Shown here: in pieces, positions 23,601-35,300 of the stretch
Position numbering within the stretch: position 1 is the first letter of the stretch
Layout: each line of letters opens with the position of its first letter
Assembly: GCF_963576615.1 (NCBI RefSeq)
Contig: NC_088708.1
Location: forward strand, 45,619,196 to 45,683,195
From: Watersipora subatra
Taxonomy: Eukaryota; Bryozoa; Gymnolaemata; Cheilostomatida; Watersiporidae
DNA: 64,000 nt
Direction of reading: 5' to 3'
Notes under the pieces: generated by a model
What the model saw: the letters and a program-made list of their open reading frames with translations, nothing else
Told to the model about the DNA's origin: nothing
The model's database searches: none
Program-made: the position numbers and the translations under genes

Positions 23601-25983
23601 ATATCGAACGCTTTGTATGTTTAGGGTATCGCAAATAGAGGTTTTACCGTGTGCAGTTATGGATTGAGGATAAATGCTTTAAGTACTGTTAGCTTTATAC
23701 ATACAGATTGGTAACTTAAAAATGACCTTGGTCTTCACATTATCATATAAATTGTTGATATATAAAAATTGGTAACATAACAGGTCGGAGCTTCACATTA
23801 TCATATAAATTGTTGATATATAAAAATTGGTAACATAACAGGTCGGAGCTTCACATTATCATATAAATTGTTGATATATAAAAATTGGTAACATAACAGG
23901 TCGGAGTTTCACACTATATAAATAGTTGAATTTCTGTATACGTTTAGGAGTTGATGCTGCCGCCCCTCAGCATGATTGGCTTGACACGATCTACATATTT
24001 TTCCGGTTTGCCATGTTGCTCATCATCCTTTACTTTTATACGACTCTTGGCCGGTTTTCTCTTGTACTCTTCATCGCAGCCTTTTTCTATCTGTAAGTAA
24101 TCATATACTTTCACAAACATATTACTTGCTGCTGTATGATTTACCGGAGGGCTTGTATTTATTGCTTGTAAGCAATATGCTACATGTCTTTATGCAGCTG
24201 CTGCCTTTTTATTCACCACACAGGTTGCTATTGTTAACTGTACATATTACTGTTATTCACTGTACACATTACCATTGTTCACTGTACATATTACCATTGT
24301 TAACTGTACATATTACCATTGTTCACTGTACATATTACCATTGTTCACCGTACATATTACCATTGTTCACCGTACATATTACCATTGTTCACCGTACATA
24401 TTACCATTGTTCACCGTACATATTACCATTGTTCACCGTACATATTACCATTGTTCACCGTACATATTACCATTGTTCACCGTACATATTACCATTGTTC
24501 ACCGTACATATTACCATTGTTCACCGTACATATTACCATTGTTCACCGTACATATTACCATTGTTAACTGTACATATTACCATTGTTCACCGTACATATT
24601 ACCATTGTTAACTGTACATATTACCATTGTTCACTGTACATATTACCATTGTTCACCGTACATATTACCATTGTTCACCGTACATATTACCATTGTTCAC
24701 CGTACATATTACCATTGTTCACCGTACATATTACCATTGTTCACCGTACATATTACCATTGTTCACCGTACATATTACCATTGTTCACCGTACATATTAC
24801 CATTGTTCACCGTACATATTACCATTGTTCACCGTACATATTACCATTGTTCACCGTACATATTACCATTGTTCACCGTACATATTACCATTGTTCACCG
24901 TACATATTACCATTGTTCACCGTACATATTACCATTGTTCACCGTACATATTACCATTGTTCACCGTACATATTACCATTGTTAACCGTACATATTACCA
25001 TTGTTCGCCGTACATATTACCATTGTTAACTGTACATATTACCATTGTTCACTGTACATATTACCATTGTACACTGTACATATTACCATCGTACTGAGAC
25101 TTGCTTCTACGTGTCATTAGTTAGTGTTAGCAGTAGCTGACCTAATTTGTTAAAGTTAAACCTGTAACCTACAGGTTTAACTGTAACTATTACTCCTATT
25201 CCATTTTTGTTTATTGATTGATTATTATTGCTTTTGATTGTTATGGTACTGATCAGTAAGTGGCATTATCAAATCGTTATTGTATATTATATACATGTCC
25301 GTTGTTAGAGCTCAGAGGAACATGGTGGGAAACTTGTTTCGCTTGGAGAGGAGGAGGCCAGCGCCACGACCCGCTCCAGAAGGCCAACAACAGCCACCCC
25401 AGCAGAATGAGAACCAAGCAGAAAATTTGGCAGAAAACCAGGTAGAGCCTCCTTAAAATTTTGTCCATATACTTTCTTTTGGTCTTTTCCACGTTTAGTT
25501 ATGTCCATGTCTGTGTTTGTTTGCTCTTCAGCTTAATTCGATCAACCTTCCCCAAGGACTCGTACACCGAGCTTGCATCTTTGTATATTATTGCTATTGC
25601 CATATAACAACTTTAGATATATTGAAACATGTGATGGGCTAAAGGACAATTTGCTTGTCATTCTGTTTTATGTCACTCTTTTGCCGCTCCACATTGCGAT
25701 CACAAGCTTTATAGTTCTTTTTAGATGTAGCGCCAAAAATGATGGAAGTGTCTATCTATACGCTGCCATTCTCCCCTCTTCTTTCCATTTCTGATTTTTT
25801 TAGAACAATGAAAACAATGAGCGATATCAAAATGAAGCTGGCACTCCAGAGCCTAACAACAACAATCCACAACCAGAACGTAATGGCAGCACTTTGCTGA
25901 ATGGATTTAAAGTCATCCTCACATTTCTTGTCACTTTTTTCACTTCCCTCATACCACAGAATCCGGTGGCTGTTCGTAACTAA
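17669..25983 (+). CDS. HERPUD2: HERPUD1/2 orthologue (homocysteine-responsive ER ubiquitin-like protein), nine exons, complete
   Basis: ER membrane protein that helps recruit the Hrd1 ubiquitin ligase for ER-associated degradation (family knowledge). Exons: 17669-17806, 18030-18107, 18476-18580, 19485-19564, 21419-21529, 23055-23227, 23948-24092, 25309-25441, 25804-25983 (stop TAA). All introns are GT-AG with matching phases, giving 380 aa against 391-406 in human. Exons 1-3 form the ubiquitin-like domain (VTLIVKAPNQR, WTVAQLKEHLS, KLVYFGKLLND, HTVHLVCPS). Exon 5 gives the WLRMYQQQWQQYQ segment. Exon 6 ends in the family hallmark VQMNAQGG. Exon 7 encodes DWLD followed by a membrane hairpin (LLIILYFYTTLGRF). 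Exon 8 matches the cytosolic segment after the hairpin. Exon 9 ends in the conserved C-terminal hydrophobic helix (TFFTSLIPQNP). VTLIVKAPNQ and VQMNAQGG look slightly closer to HERPUD2 than HERPUD1 by eye. The serine-rich linker of vertebrates is replaced by Gln/Pro-rich sequence. The exon 8 donor (GTAGAG) is the weakest join. Confidence 0.93.
18858..19398. repeat. 17-bp minisatellite in HERPUD intron 3
   Basis: About 30 copies of CGCTTGTTGGCTCGAGT, with variant units at the edges (ACTTGTTGGCTCGTC on the left). Three units make 51 bp, so long repetitive frames appear on both strands. These are not genes. Confidence 0.95.
19676..20575. mobile_element. TTAA-flanked inverted-repeat element A (piggyBac-type target), complete
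   Basis: A 900-bp body between TTAA at 19672-19675 and TTAA at 20576-20579. Termini are AGGTTGACTTGCAACAAAAT and its reverse complement, with arms extending ~190 bp (ATGTCTTACTCTGCTG, CATCACGAAACCGCC). TTAA target duplication is the mark of piggyBac elements (family knowledge). No transposase was seen, so it is probably non-autonomous. A truncated sibling lies at 8363. It sits in HERPUD intron 4. Confidence 0.85.
20580..21276. mobile_element. TTAA-flanked piggyBac-like element B
   Basis: A 697-bp body between the TTAA at 20576-20579 (shared with element A) and TTAA at 21277-21280. Ends are CCTTTTGGCTGGGAAAA and, on the other strand, CCCTTTGGCTAGGTAAAA, similar to the CCYTTT-type ends of piggyBac elements. 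Inside, 20889-21032 has a short acidic open stretch (SDFLSDQNKNNSDD, SDENFLDF) that might be a vestige of a piggyBac N-terminus; this is weak. Most of the transposase is absent. Confidence 0.75.
23733..23911. repeat. 58-bp tandem repeat, ~3 copies
   Basis: Unit from CTTCACATTATCATATAAAT to AACATAACAGGTCGGAG, in HERPUD intron 6, ending ~37 bp before exon 7. Confidence 0.92.
24230..25095. repeat. 22-bp minisatellite, ~39 copies, in HERPUD intron 7
   Basis: Unit TATTACCATTGTTCACCGTA plus CA, with a GTTAAC variant at irregular intervals. The centre is almost perfectly homogeneous and the edges are more varied. It creates several overlapping plus-strand open frames that are not genes. Confidence 0.96.
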
Positions 25984-26262
25984 CATACTGACTACTGTAT
26001 CTCAACAGCAACCTTCTCTCACACTCCTCGACAAGCTTGTAGCAGCAGACTCTTCCTGTCTATGTTTTTTTTCTGTTCATGTTTTGGCGTCTCCATTTTT
26101 CAAACTTACCTTCAAGTCAAGGCAATCAACTGCTAGGGAGATATATTACTGCGATTTGTATGCTCCCAAAGGCTAGCCTACGCGCTAAAGATTTTACATA
26201 CTCCTCTCATGGAAATATTTTGCTATCTATTGTCTTCAACCAAGTATTTAAAATTATTTTTC

Positions 26263-26268
26263 AATAAA
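26263..26268 (+). terminator. Polyadenylation signal AATAAA for HERPUD
   Basis: AATAAA 280 nt after the HERPUD stop, the first one downstream. Confidence 0.6.
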
Positions 26269-26479
26269 TACATTACAAGGAAGCATGCGATTGTTTATTG
26301 CCACAACAGCATCTATTCTGAATGTTTCACTTTTGCTTCTATCTTGAAGTGGTTAAGCCTAAATTTCCTAGCGGCTGTATGCTTAATGATGTGCGTTGTT
26401 AGTCAACAACTCATTGGACCAGATAAGAGCCTCTAAATATATTTAGGAAGTTGAAAATGATAAGGTTAGTGTTATTCAA

Positions 26480-26918
26480 TCTATATATACAGATGTACAT
26501 ATATAGTGTGTTTCTATACTCAATATTGTTTGTCTGTCATCCGTGTGTACAGTTATAGCGATTAAAATCTAGGAACAAAAAATACTGCTTCTACTAGAAT
26601 TGAACTCGGAACCACCAGTTCTGCAGACAGGTGAACTAGCCACTACACTGTCCTTGGCATACTATGGAAAATTTGTGCATATACTTATGCAGTGTTTGCG
26701 AAAATACTATTGGTTACTACTGGCATGCTTGAAGATCATGATTGCGTGAGAGATTATGTAACGATTATAAGCGCATTCATAATAGACACAAGCTGGCTTC
26801 GGTTGGACATGACTTTTATTATAGTAAAGACTTGGGGTAGCTTAAGTTACAAGCTTAAGTTACTCGAATTCATACCGTAATTATTTTATTACCTGTGCAA
26901 TGCAGGCATTCACCTAGT
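26480..26918 (+). mobile_element. Non-autonomous Helitron-like element
   Basis: 439 bp, starting A|TCTATATATACAG and ending with a weak hairpin (CCTGTGCAATGCAGG), then CATTCAC and CTAG|T. TC start, 3' hairpin, CTAG end and A/T target are Helitron marks. The middle carries a stretch (TTGAACTCGGAACCACCAGT, CTGCAGACAGG) shared with the element at 33438. On the minus strand it resembles a tRNA box B (GAGTTCAATTC). Confidence 0.75.
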
Positions 26919-27424
26919 ATTCACATAGTGATGGCCAATGTTTACTGGTCAAACAGTGCGAGTGTCGAACACAGGAAACTACTGAGGTGCATCAGAAGAG
27001 AGTATTACATAAAGTATATAAAAATTTTTTTGTTATGTTTTTAGCTGTTTAGCAAAACCTTTCCTTCTATTAGCAACTATTTAAACATAAAAATGTGTGA
27101 TTGCCTTTTCGGAAAAATTTTCTACACAGGTGGCTGCACGGTTTTGTCAAATTTATTGCCTGCAGCATTTAGGTGGTTGAACATAAATTTATCATAAATG
27201 TCACAACCATTGTTTATGCTTTTTACGTCTACATGTATTAGGTTTTTCTGACTCGCAAACAGAGAATGCATGGCCTCTCTTTCTCACCCCTCTTCCCTTT
27301 AATTCTGACATTTCTTTTTCTGCAACTTGTTCATGCACTTAGCAACAGATAATTCACTTGGCTCTTCCTTCACCTTAAATACAAAACTTTTTTCAACAAG
27401 TCACTTTGTTGTGTAACTCCATGG

Positions 27425-28033
27425 TATCATTCTATCGATGTGGATACAGATTAGGAAAGGTTTATCATTCTATCAATGTAGATACAGATTAGGAAAGGTT
27501 TATCATTCTATCAATGTAAATACAAATTAGGAAAGGTTTATCATTCTATCGACGTGGATACAGATTAGGAAAGGTTTATCTATCTATATATAAATTTGGA
27601 AATAAGTGTGTCCCTCCAGCTATAGCTATTATTAGAATAGCTGTAGCTGGACAATGTTGATGCAACGTCGTGGCGTACCGTCATTAGAAGTCTAGCGCTT
27701 ATTACCTAGCTTACTGGAATTTTCCATCGGCAATGTGACAGGCTAATAGCAAGTGGTAGGCACCTCTCATCACTTCTCATTGTTTATAAGCTGATTTTTA
27801 ATACCATTTTCCATTGGCATTGTGCCAGGCTAATAGCAAGTGGTAAGCAACTCTCATCACTTATCATTGTTTATAAACTGATTTTTAATACCCGGGCAAT
27901 ACCGAGAGGCACAGCTAGTCATTCTATAAATGTAAATACAGATTAGGAAAGGTTAATCATTTTATCGACGTAGTCACAGATTAGGAAAGGTTTATCATTC
28001 TATTGATGTAGATACAGATTAGGAAAGGTTTAA
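27425..28033. repeat. 38-bp tandem repeat interrupted by a Helitron
   Basis: Units CATTCTATCGATGTGGATAC plus AGATTAGGAAAGGTTTAT: four before 27578 and three after 27918. The array is split by the element at 27579-27917. Confidence 0.92.
27579..27917 (+). mobile_element. Non-autonomous Helitron inserted in a minisatellite
   Basis: 339 bp, from TCTATCTATATATAAATTTG to a terminal CTAG (27914-27917), preceded by CCCGGGCAATACCGAG. Removing it joins GGTTTA to TCATTC, which exactly restores the 38-bp unit. The insertion is therefore between A and T with no target duplication, as Helitrons do. It contains an internal ~100-bp tandem duplication (CATTTTCCATTGGCAT... / GAATTTTCCATCGGCAA...). Confidence 0.88.
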
Positions 28034-28312
28034 AGTAGCCAGTTGTGTTACTCTCTAAATTGGCACAGCAACAGCAATGGAAAGATTTATCTCATGCACA
28101 TGTTTTAGTCTAGAAAGGAGTAATAACTCTACTATTTAAGGTGATTAAACACACATAGTGAACAGTTTGGTGTAAGAGTAAATTTTTTCTGGTAGCGAAG
28201 TCAGACCAATACTGCAATGAGGAAACTATCCTAAGCACCAAAAGATAGCGTATGCATGACATGGACAATATTTATGAACACCATACAAAGAAGTCTGAAA
28301 TTTATTATTCTA

Positions 28313-28440
28313 CTAGGTGGATGCCAGGCGTTGCACGGGTATTAAAATGGTTTTTGCACAGATGGTTTATTTTTAATCAACGTACAACATTTACCATTCT
28401 AATGTTTAAATGAAGGTGTTCGCTTATTTCTGTGTGTGCT
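28313..28440 (-). mobile_element. Helitron-like 3' end fragment
   Basis: On the minus strand it reads CCCGTGCAACGCCTGG, then CATCCAC and CTAG|T, the same terminal design as the other Helitron-like copies. The 5' limit is not clear; 28440 is a guess. Confidence 0.5.
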
Positions 28441-29135
28441 TCCAAGTTTAATTAAGTTTGTGCTATATGTACAGTCATACCTCTCTATATACATGCAAGA
28501 AACATGCCCCAACATGTGAGAAACTCAACATATGAGCTGACTTTCTTGCAAGTTTCTTCCTTGAGATACGAGTAATATATGCGATATGAGCCAGTTGTCA
28601 ATGACCACTATGTAGCCAAGTTTGCGAGAGGCCGCTTTCGAGGACAGCATCGCTCAGTCTTTCTCCTCAAATCAGTTTAAAAAAAGGTTGGCTAAAAGTT
28701 ATGACAGTGACACGGATAATATTAATGCATTCAGCAGTCACTTGAAAATATTTATATTGAAATGCGCTGATTGGTATGCAAGTATTGTTTTGGGTGAACC
28801 AATCAGTGAGTAGGCTGCAGAGTCCATGATAACAGTAATTTTCTCTACTTGTCGCTTCTTGTTTGTTGTTTATATTAACAATTTATTGATGGTTATTGAT
28901 GGTTGTTTGAGCAATGGAGCAATTGAAACATATATTGACAGCAGCATAAACAAGAATAACGATGTTACTAATTGCTTGAAGTATGAACTACGTGTATAAA
29001 CTTGTGTAACCTAACTTATGGTGTACAGGGTAAGAAAGTTTACAAATCATTCATTGGTCTTCATATTATCAGATCAAAATCTGCACAAACGTTAGTCTAC
29101 TGGGATAAGTGTCTCAGACTCTAAAATATAAGCTT

Positions 29136-29141
29136 TATTCT
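29136..29141 (-). terminator. Polyadenylation signal AATAAA for the TMC gene
   Basis: AATAAA on the minus strand, ~227 nt after the TMC stop codon at 29368-29370. Confidence 0.55.
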
Positions 29142-29367
29142 TAAAATCAAAACTGTTTTAAAAAATAATCTTTCAGCAAATCGATGGACGGTTAAAAAGG
29201 ATTATGAGCAGTAAAAAGTAAATATGAGAAAAAAGCACAAAAAAAGATGTACGTCATCACGTCAGCTGCTACTAAAATAGCAAGGAATTTGGTCTTGACC
29301 TAAGTAAATCCTTCAACTTTAGCTTTTTAGGCAGTTCTTGATTGCAGATTGGTCAGATAATCGAGCC

Positions 29368-32300
29368 TCAGACATTATAATCCATATGGCCAGGAGGGTT
29401 AGATGTTCGTCCCTCATCCTCTTCACACAATACCTTGAAAAAATTTAGTTCAGCTTACTATTATTATGCATGCATGCTTTGGCTAATTTTAACTTTAACT
29501 TTAATTTTAACTTAATTTTTAACTTTAATTAATTTTTGCAGATGCATGGATAGGGGAGACAACTTTCCTAAGTCTGATTCAGTTGTGTTTGGTTCTGACA
29601 CTTAAAGTTTGGCTAATTTATAATACATATAATTAATAAATGCAAATGTAACATATAATACTGCCTAAGAAAATGAAAGTATGATAACTCCCTCAATGTA
29701 ACAACAGAGAGGCGGTTGGCTAAGAATATTAGCCTGTTTTCAATTCTGAATTCAACCATTTATCAATGTATTTTTAATCTAAAGATTTTAACCAATAGAT
29801 TGCTAAACCAAAGGCTGCTTGCCATGCCCTCCAAGTCCCAAGTTTCACATAGATATACTAAACTATATTAACATAAACTTTTGAAAACAACGTGACCAGC
29901 TATATATTAATATGCGTCAATTCATGAAGCATTAATAAAAATGTTGGATAAAGTGAAAAAGCATCTGATCTACTTCATATGAACAGAATAGAACATATAT
30001 AAAAAGATATTACAGCATCTACTTACGTGGAATGGTTCATGGCCTATCTAAGAAGATCAATACAATTATTGTTATAAACTTAGTACAGACATCTTACAAG
30101 AGTAATGACAATATTGGTTTGCGCAAAAGTGATGCTGTGATTCTTACCTCAGAAGTTGAAATTTTTCCATCTTGTAAATGGAAATCTTTACTTTGGCTAA
30201 CAGAAGCAGGTTTTGCAGCGGTTGGCTTAAACTGTCCCACGATATCTTTCAATTCATTTACTCTGCCCAAAAGAAACTGTTTATCTTTTCCTTCCTGCAA
30301 CGAGCAATTATATTTGATAATCAATTTATTTAAATATTTGAAAAACCCATATAATGTACAAGATAAAACAACTAATAAAAGTACGTATCAAGTGAGAGAC
30401 CCACTTCCCTTAGATTTCCGCTGTACACTCCAATTGAAATGCTGCTGACAACCATGGCAAGCGATCTACCTTAGGCACTTAATAGAGATAAGTGACCTAC
30501 CTTAGGCACTTAATAGAGACAAGTGACCTAACTTAGGCACTTAATAGAGACAAGGGATCTACCTTAGGCACTTAATAGAGACAAGGGACCTACCTTAGGC
30601 ACTTAATAGAGACAAGTGACCTACCTTAGGCACTTAATAGAGACAAGTGACCTACCTTAGGCACTTAATAGAGACAAGTGACCTACCTTAGGCACTTAAT
30701 AGAGACAAGTGACCTACCTTAGGCACTTAATAGAGACACACACCTTAAGCACGTTGAGGATTGAGAATATTCACTATAAACTTGTCCAAAACTAAAGATA
30801 TTTGAAAAATGGAGATACAAACAATAAACATGCAAAAGATTAGAGGTTCAAACTCTGGAAATGTAAAGGTTGAAAGATGCAAACTTTAAACTTGTCAAAA
30901 CTAGTAACACGCATATTAAATGCGTGTAAAAAAAAGGTACACATGAACACACAAAAAATGAGAGATACACATTTTAGACATGCAAAAGATTAGAGATGCA
31001 CAATCAAAACATGCGAAAGATCAGAGATAAACAGTTTAGAGATGCAAATGATTAAAACACCCACTCCAAGTATGTTTATGGTAAATATGCTTATTGTAAA
31101 AATGCCTACTGCAAATACATCCATTGCAACTACATGTATATGATACATATATGTGTATACATGTATCACATACATGTATACACATGTATATGATACATAT
31201 ATGTGTATACATGTATCATATACATGTATACACATGTATATGATACATATATGTGTATACATGTATATATACATGTATACTAGCCGAATGACAGGTGTTG
31301 CACCGGTATTAAAAACAGGTTATCGTATAAACAGTTGCAGGTAATGTAGTTGCCTGCCATTTGCCATTAGCCTGGCACATTGCCAAAGACTAATTTGAGT
31401 ACGCGATTATCTGTATTGCTAAACTTACCAATATGAACCATGTGAGCAAACTTTGGTCACGTTGTGTCACGCAGAATTCTATGCCTACTTTAACCAACAT
31501 AACGGCTCATATTGCCTCAGAATTCAATGCATTGCACATAGCTTAATAGGTAAGTTATTTGCCTGGTGATCAGGATGTTCCGAGATTAAATCCAGCATAA
31601 AATGGATATTTCATGCCTAAGTTAAAATAGCTATCGCTAGACAAACCGAAACGCATACACACAAACTTTCAGATATATGTATACAGGTACGTGTATGTGT
31701 ATGTATACATGTGTGTAAATTGCAAAGGTGTCTATTGCAAATACGTTTAAGGCAAATATATCTATAGTAAACATTATGATTGCAAACAAGTTTATTAGAA
31801 ACATGTCAATTGAAAGTATGGTATGTCTCACTGCGAATATGACTATTGCAAATGAATTATTTTGAAGATGGTTCTTGCAGTTACATTTATTCCAATTGTA
31901 TTTATTGAGGCGAAACTAAGTAACACAAAAATATTTTTCGCAACTTTTAAACATAAAAAACTTGGGACTGGCAAGCTGCATTTCACATATTTGGACAAAA
32001 AGTACTAATGTTTACAAATTGAGATAAGATGAAATAGAGTTCTACATTCAGGTTTGACAGTAACTCGCTTTATAATTCTGCCTTTTGCATTTCATGTTTA
32101 GATCCTTACCTTACCGCCTTACCAAATCTCTCACGATCAATAGTGATAGAAAACAATCAAGGTGACACCCAAAATGTTAATATTCCATTTTAGTTGAGCT
32201 AGTATTGGCCGAAGAGGAGTATTGTAGTAAAGGTTATATGTAATCTTTACTTTTATATTTTATTTTTATTTTTTGGTTTAATTTACTTTGAGCGGCATCG

Positions 32301-35300
32301 ATTGGTAATAATAAATATCATATTCATTTAAACCTTATAAGAAGAAAGCAATGTATTCTTAAAAGATATGAATTTGGTCTTGTTACTTGGCTAACTGAGT
32401 ATATTATATAATTATATATAATATACTGAGTTAGCCAAATCAGGCCTTCCTTATAATTATATTATGTCAATGCCTTCCTCAGCAACACAGCAAACACAAG
32501 CGCTGCTGTGACAATTGCTGACAAGTGTTTATAAACACGATGAAAATACAGCCTGAAATACAAGCAACTATAAACACACTGAATGTGAAGCGTGAAATAC
32601 AAGCTTTCATGTAAGCAGCTGCTCAGAGAAGGATGAGACTCGCATGTAACAGCGTCACAGTGTCTTGTTACAACCACTGAAGGCGTATGTACTCAGTTAA
32701 AAGCCTCGAAAGCGTTATGAAAAAGGGTAAAGCTCTACCACAATACAAGTACCAACCGCAGCTCTATGTTTGGCTCTCCTGTTTTTTCGTTCAAGCTGTT
32801 TAGAAAGAAGTTTAAGTTAAAACAGCTTTATAACGCACATGCATCAGGAGAAGATGATTCCAGATTATCTAGGAACTAAAGAAAACTAGCAAACAGGTAC
32901 GTAAGTGCCTAATGCTACAAATTCTTACAGGCAGTCAACACAACTTATTTTTAAATTTTCTAAAGTTACTTTTAGTTTTCTGAACCGCATAAAATGAAAT
33001 CTTTTTTGCAAAATTAACATTTTGGTTTTTAATAATAATAATATGAATGGTGAACTTACCATGAGAAGCTGGTCCTTCAACAGATTTATTCTCTCACGCT
33101 GTGCAACTCTAACGATATGTTGATAATATATCGTCAGACTACATAACAAAAAACAATTAAGGTAACAAGTTGTTTTAACGTTATAGAACAAGCTGTTAAT
33201 ATAAACAATGTGGTCATCTTACAATTGAGTGCAACGATAATATGAAAAAGGATTTTCAAATGACTAGCCCAAGGACAGGAGATTACATGAACAAATGTCA
33301 ACAGTATTCCTAGTAACTCTAAACGTACTAAACAAAGGTCTTTTATGCTGCTGGCAATTTGCCAACATAAAGTTACATACTTCACCTCTAAGAGAGTTTG
33401 TCAAAGAGGTGCGCTGGGTGGGCATCAGTAAAGAACATCTACATGTATAAATGTGAGTGTCTGTCGTTCACGCGTCTAGTTATAGTGATTAAGTTTTAGG
33501 AGTAAAAATTGCGCTTTGCGCTGGATTTCAACTCGGAACTGCCAGGTCTGCAGACAGGCATGCTAAACTATTAGACCAAGAAGTACATTACTCTAATAGA
33601 AATAATTGTATTGATACTTATGCAGCATTTGCAAAAATACTAGCATAATGTAACTGACATGTAACTCCATGACATGTTGTAACATCAAGCTGGTTTCACG
33701 GCTCTTATTAAAGTAAAGATTTAGACTCAAATTACTCAAACTCATTGGGTAATTATTTTATAACTCGTGCAACGCCGAGCATTCATCTAGTTTTGCATAT
33801 AGACCATCATTAAATTTGGAGCAACCTTCGAAAATAATGAAATAGAGCTATTCCCATTAAAAATATTAGATAATGAAGATTTTTGTCTGTCAAGATGTCT
33901 ATTTTCTTTGGCTATCAAAAATCTCAATTCCTTATAAAAAAAACTGAATTTGCTTATATTATCAACGAAACCATCAAAAGATCGACAGCATGTACCACTT
34001 ATCTTTTCTCACACGGGTTTTGCACGCCGAGAAATTTCTAGAAAAAAATTGAGATTTTTTTCTTTGAATAAAGAATATGCCATATAATGTGATAACTCCT
34101 TTTTACATGCCACTCTCAATGGCGCATGATGCATGCACCATGACCACATGACCACATGACGTGAGCATTACCACAAAATTCTCGAAATGTTCCATGTGAC
34201 ACAAGCATAATGATAAATTCTAATGAGCCAGTCAAACTTTCCCTATTAATGGTGTATTGGGGTAACAACTAGTTAGCTGTCCTGTAATGCTAGGCAACTT
34301 ATGTGAGGGCATGAATAGGCATGCTGGGAATTTTTCGGTGAACAAAAGAAATCAGTCGCTGTCACAAGCTGGCTGACATTTAGAGGTATCGTGAAGTTTA
34401 AGATTTGACAAATGTTTTTACTGGATACGTAATAGCTTCGACTGTACGTAGACATTTATGATAACTCTCCATGTATTGAGTAGTGCTACTATCATTTTTG
34501 TGATTCTCACTGCTATGAGAGAACTACAGCTTCAGCTCAGGTTTTTCCTAAACTTTTTATTCTTGAAAAGCTTTTACAAATACATGTACAATCCTACCTC
34601 AATTAACTATTATTTCTGCGTACGAACTCATTGACATACAATGTAAAATTTGAGAAAATATCTGTCTCGACATGAAAACTAATTTTCATCATACGACAGG
34701 CATAATTTTCCAAAGACTTGCAATTTTGAGAGCAAAATCAAAAGAGCTAGTCTGAATTAAAACAGACCACAAAAATAATTTAATCAATATCTAGTGTAAG
34801 TTCAAGTAAGTTACGTCACATATTTTTATCATTTTATTACTCCACTTACGCATTGCTGAGTCAACACTTTTGTTAACATAATGTACAGTACATAAAGTAC
34901 AGTACATAAGTTACAGTACGCAAGGTACAGTATATAAGGTACAGTATATAAGGTACCATACATAAGGTACAGTACGCACGGTACCATACATAAGGTACAG
35001 TATATAAGGTACAGTGTATAAGCTACAGTACATAAGGTACAGTACATAAGGTACAGTACATAAGGTAGAGTACGCAAGGTACTGTACTTAAGGTACAGTA
35101 CGCAAGGTATCATACATAAAGTACAGTATATAAGGTACATTATATAAGCTACAGTACATAAGGTACAGTACATAAGGTAGAGTTCATAAGGTACAGTATA
35201 TAAAGTACATTACATAAGGTACAGTACATAAGGTACAGTACGCAAGGTACAGTACATAGAGTACAGTACATAGGGTACAGTACATAAAGTACAGTACATA

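Noticed and set aside
24126-25097. Several overlapping 80-236 codon plus-strand frames
   Set aside because: The 22-bp array in HERPUD intron 7 read in three frames; not a gene.
28622-28813. 63-codon plus-strand frame just after the Helitron-like fragments
   Set aside because: No recognised family or splice partners. The preceding ACAGTCATACCTCTC looks transposon-like, but no second end was found.
30032-30448. 138-codon plus-strand frame
   Set aside because: Opposite strand of TMC exon 17 (30148-30294), which matches its family and has proper splice sites.
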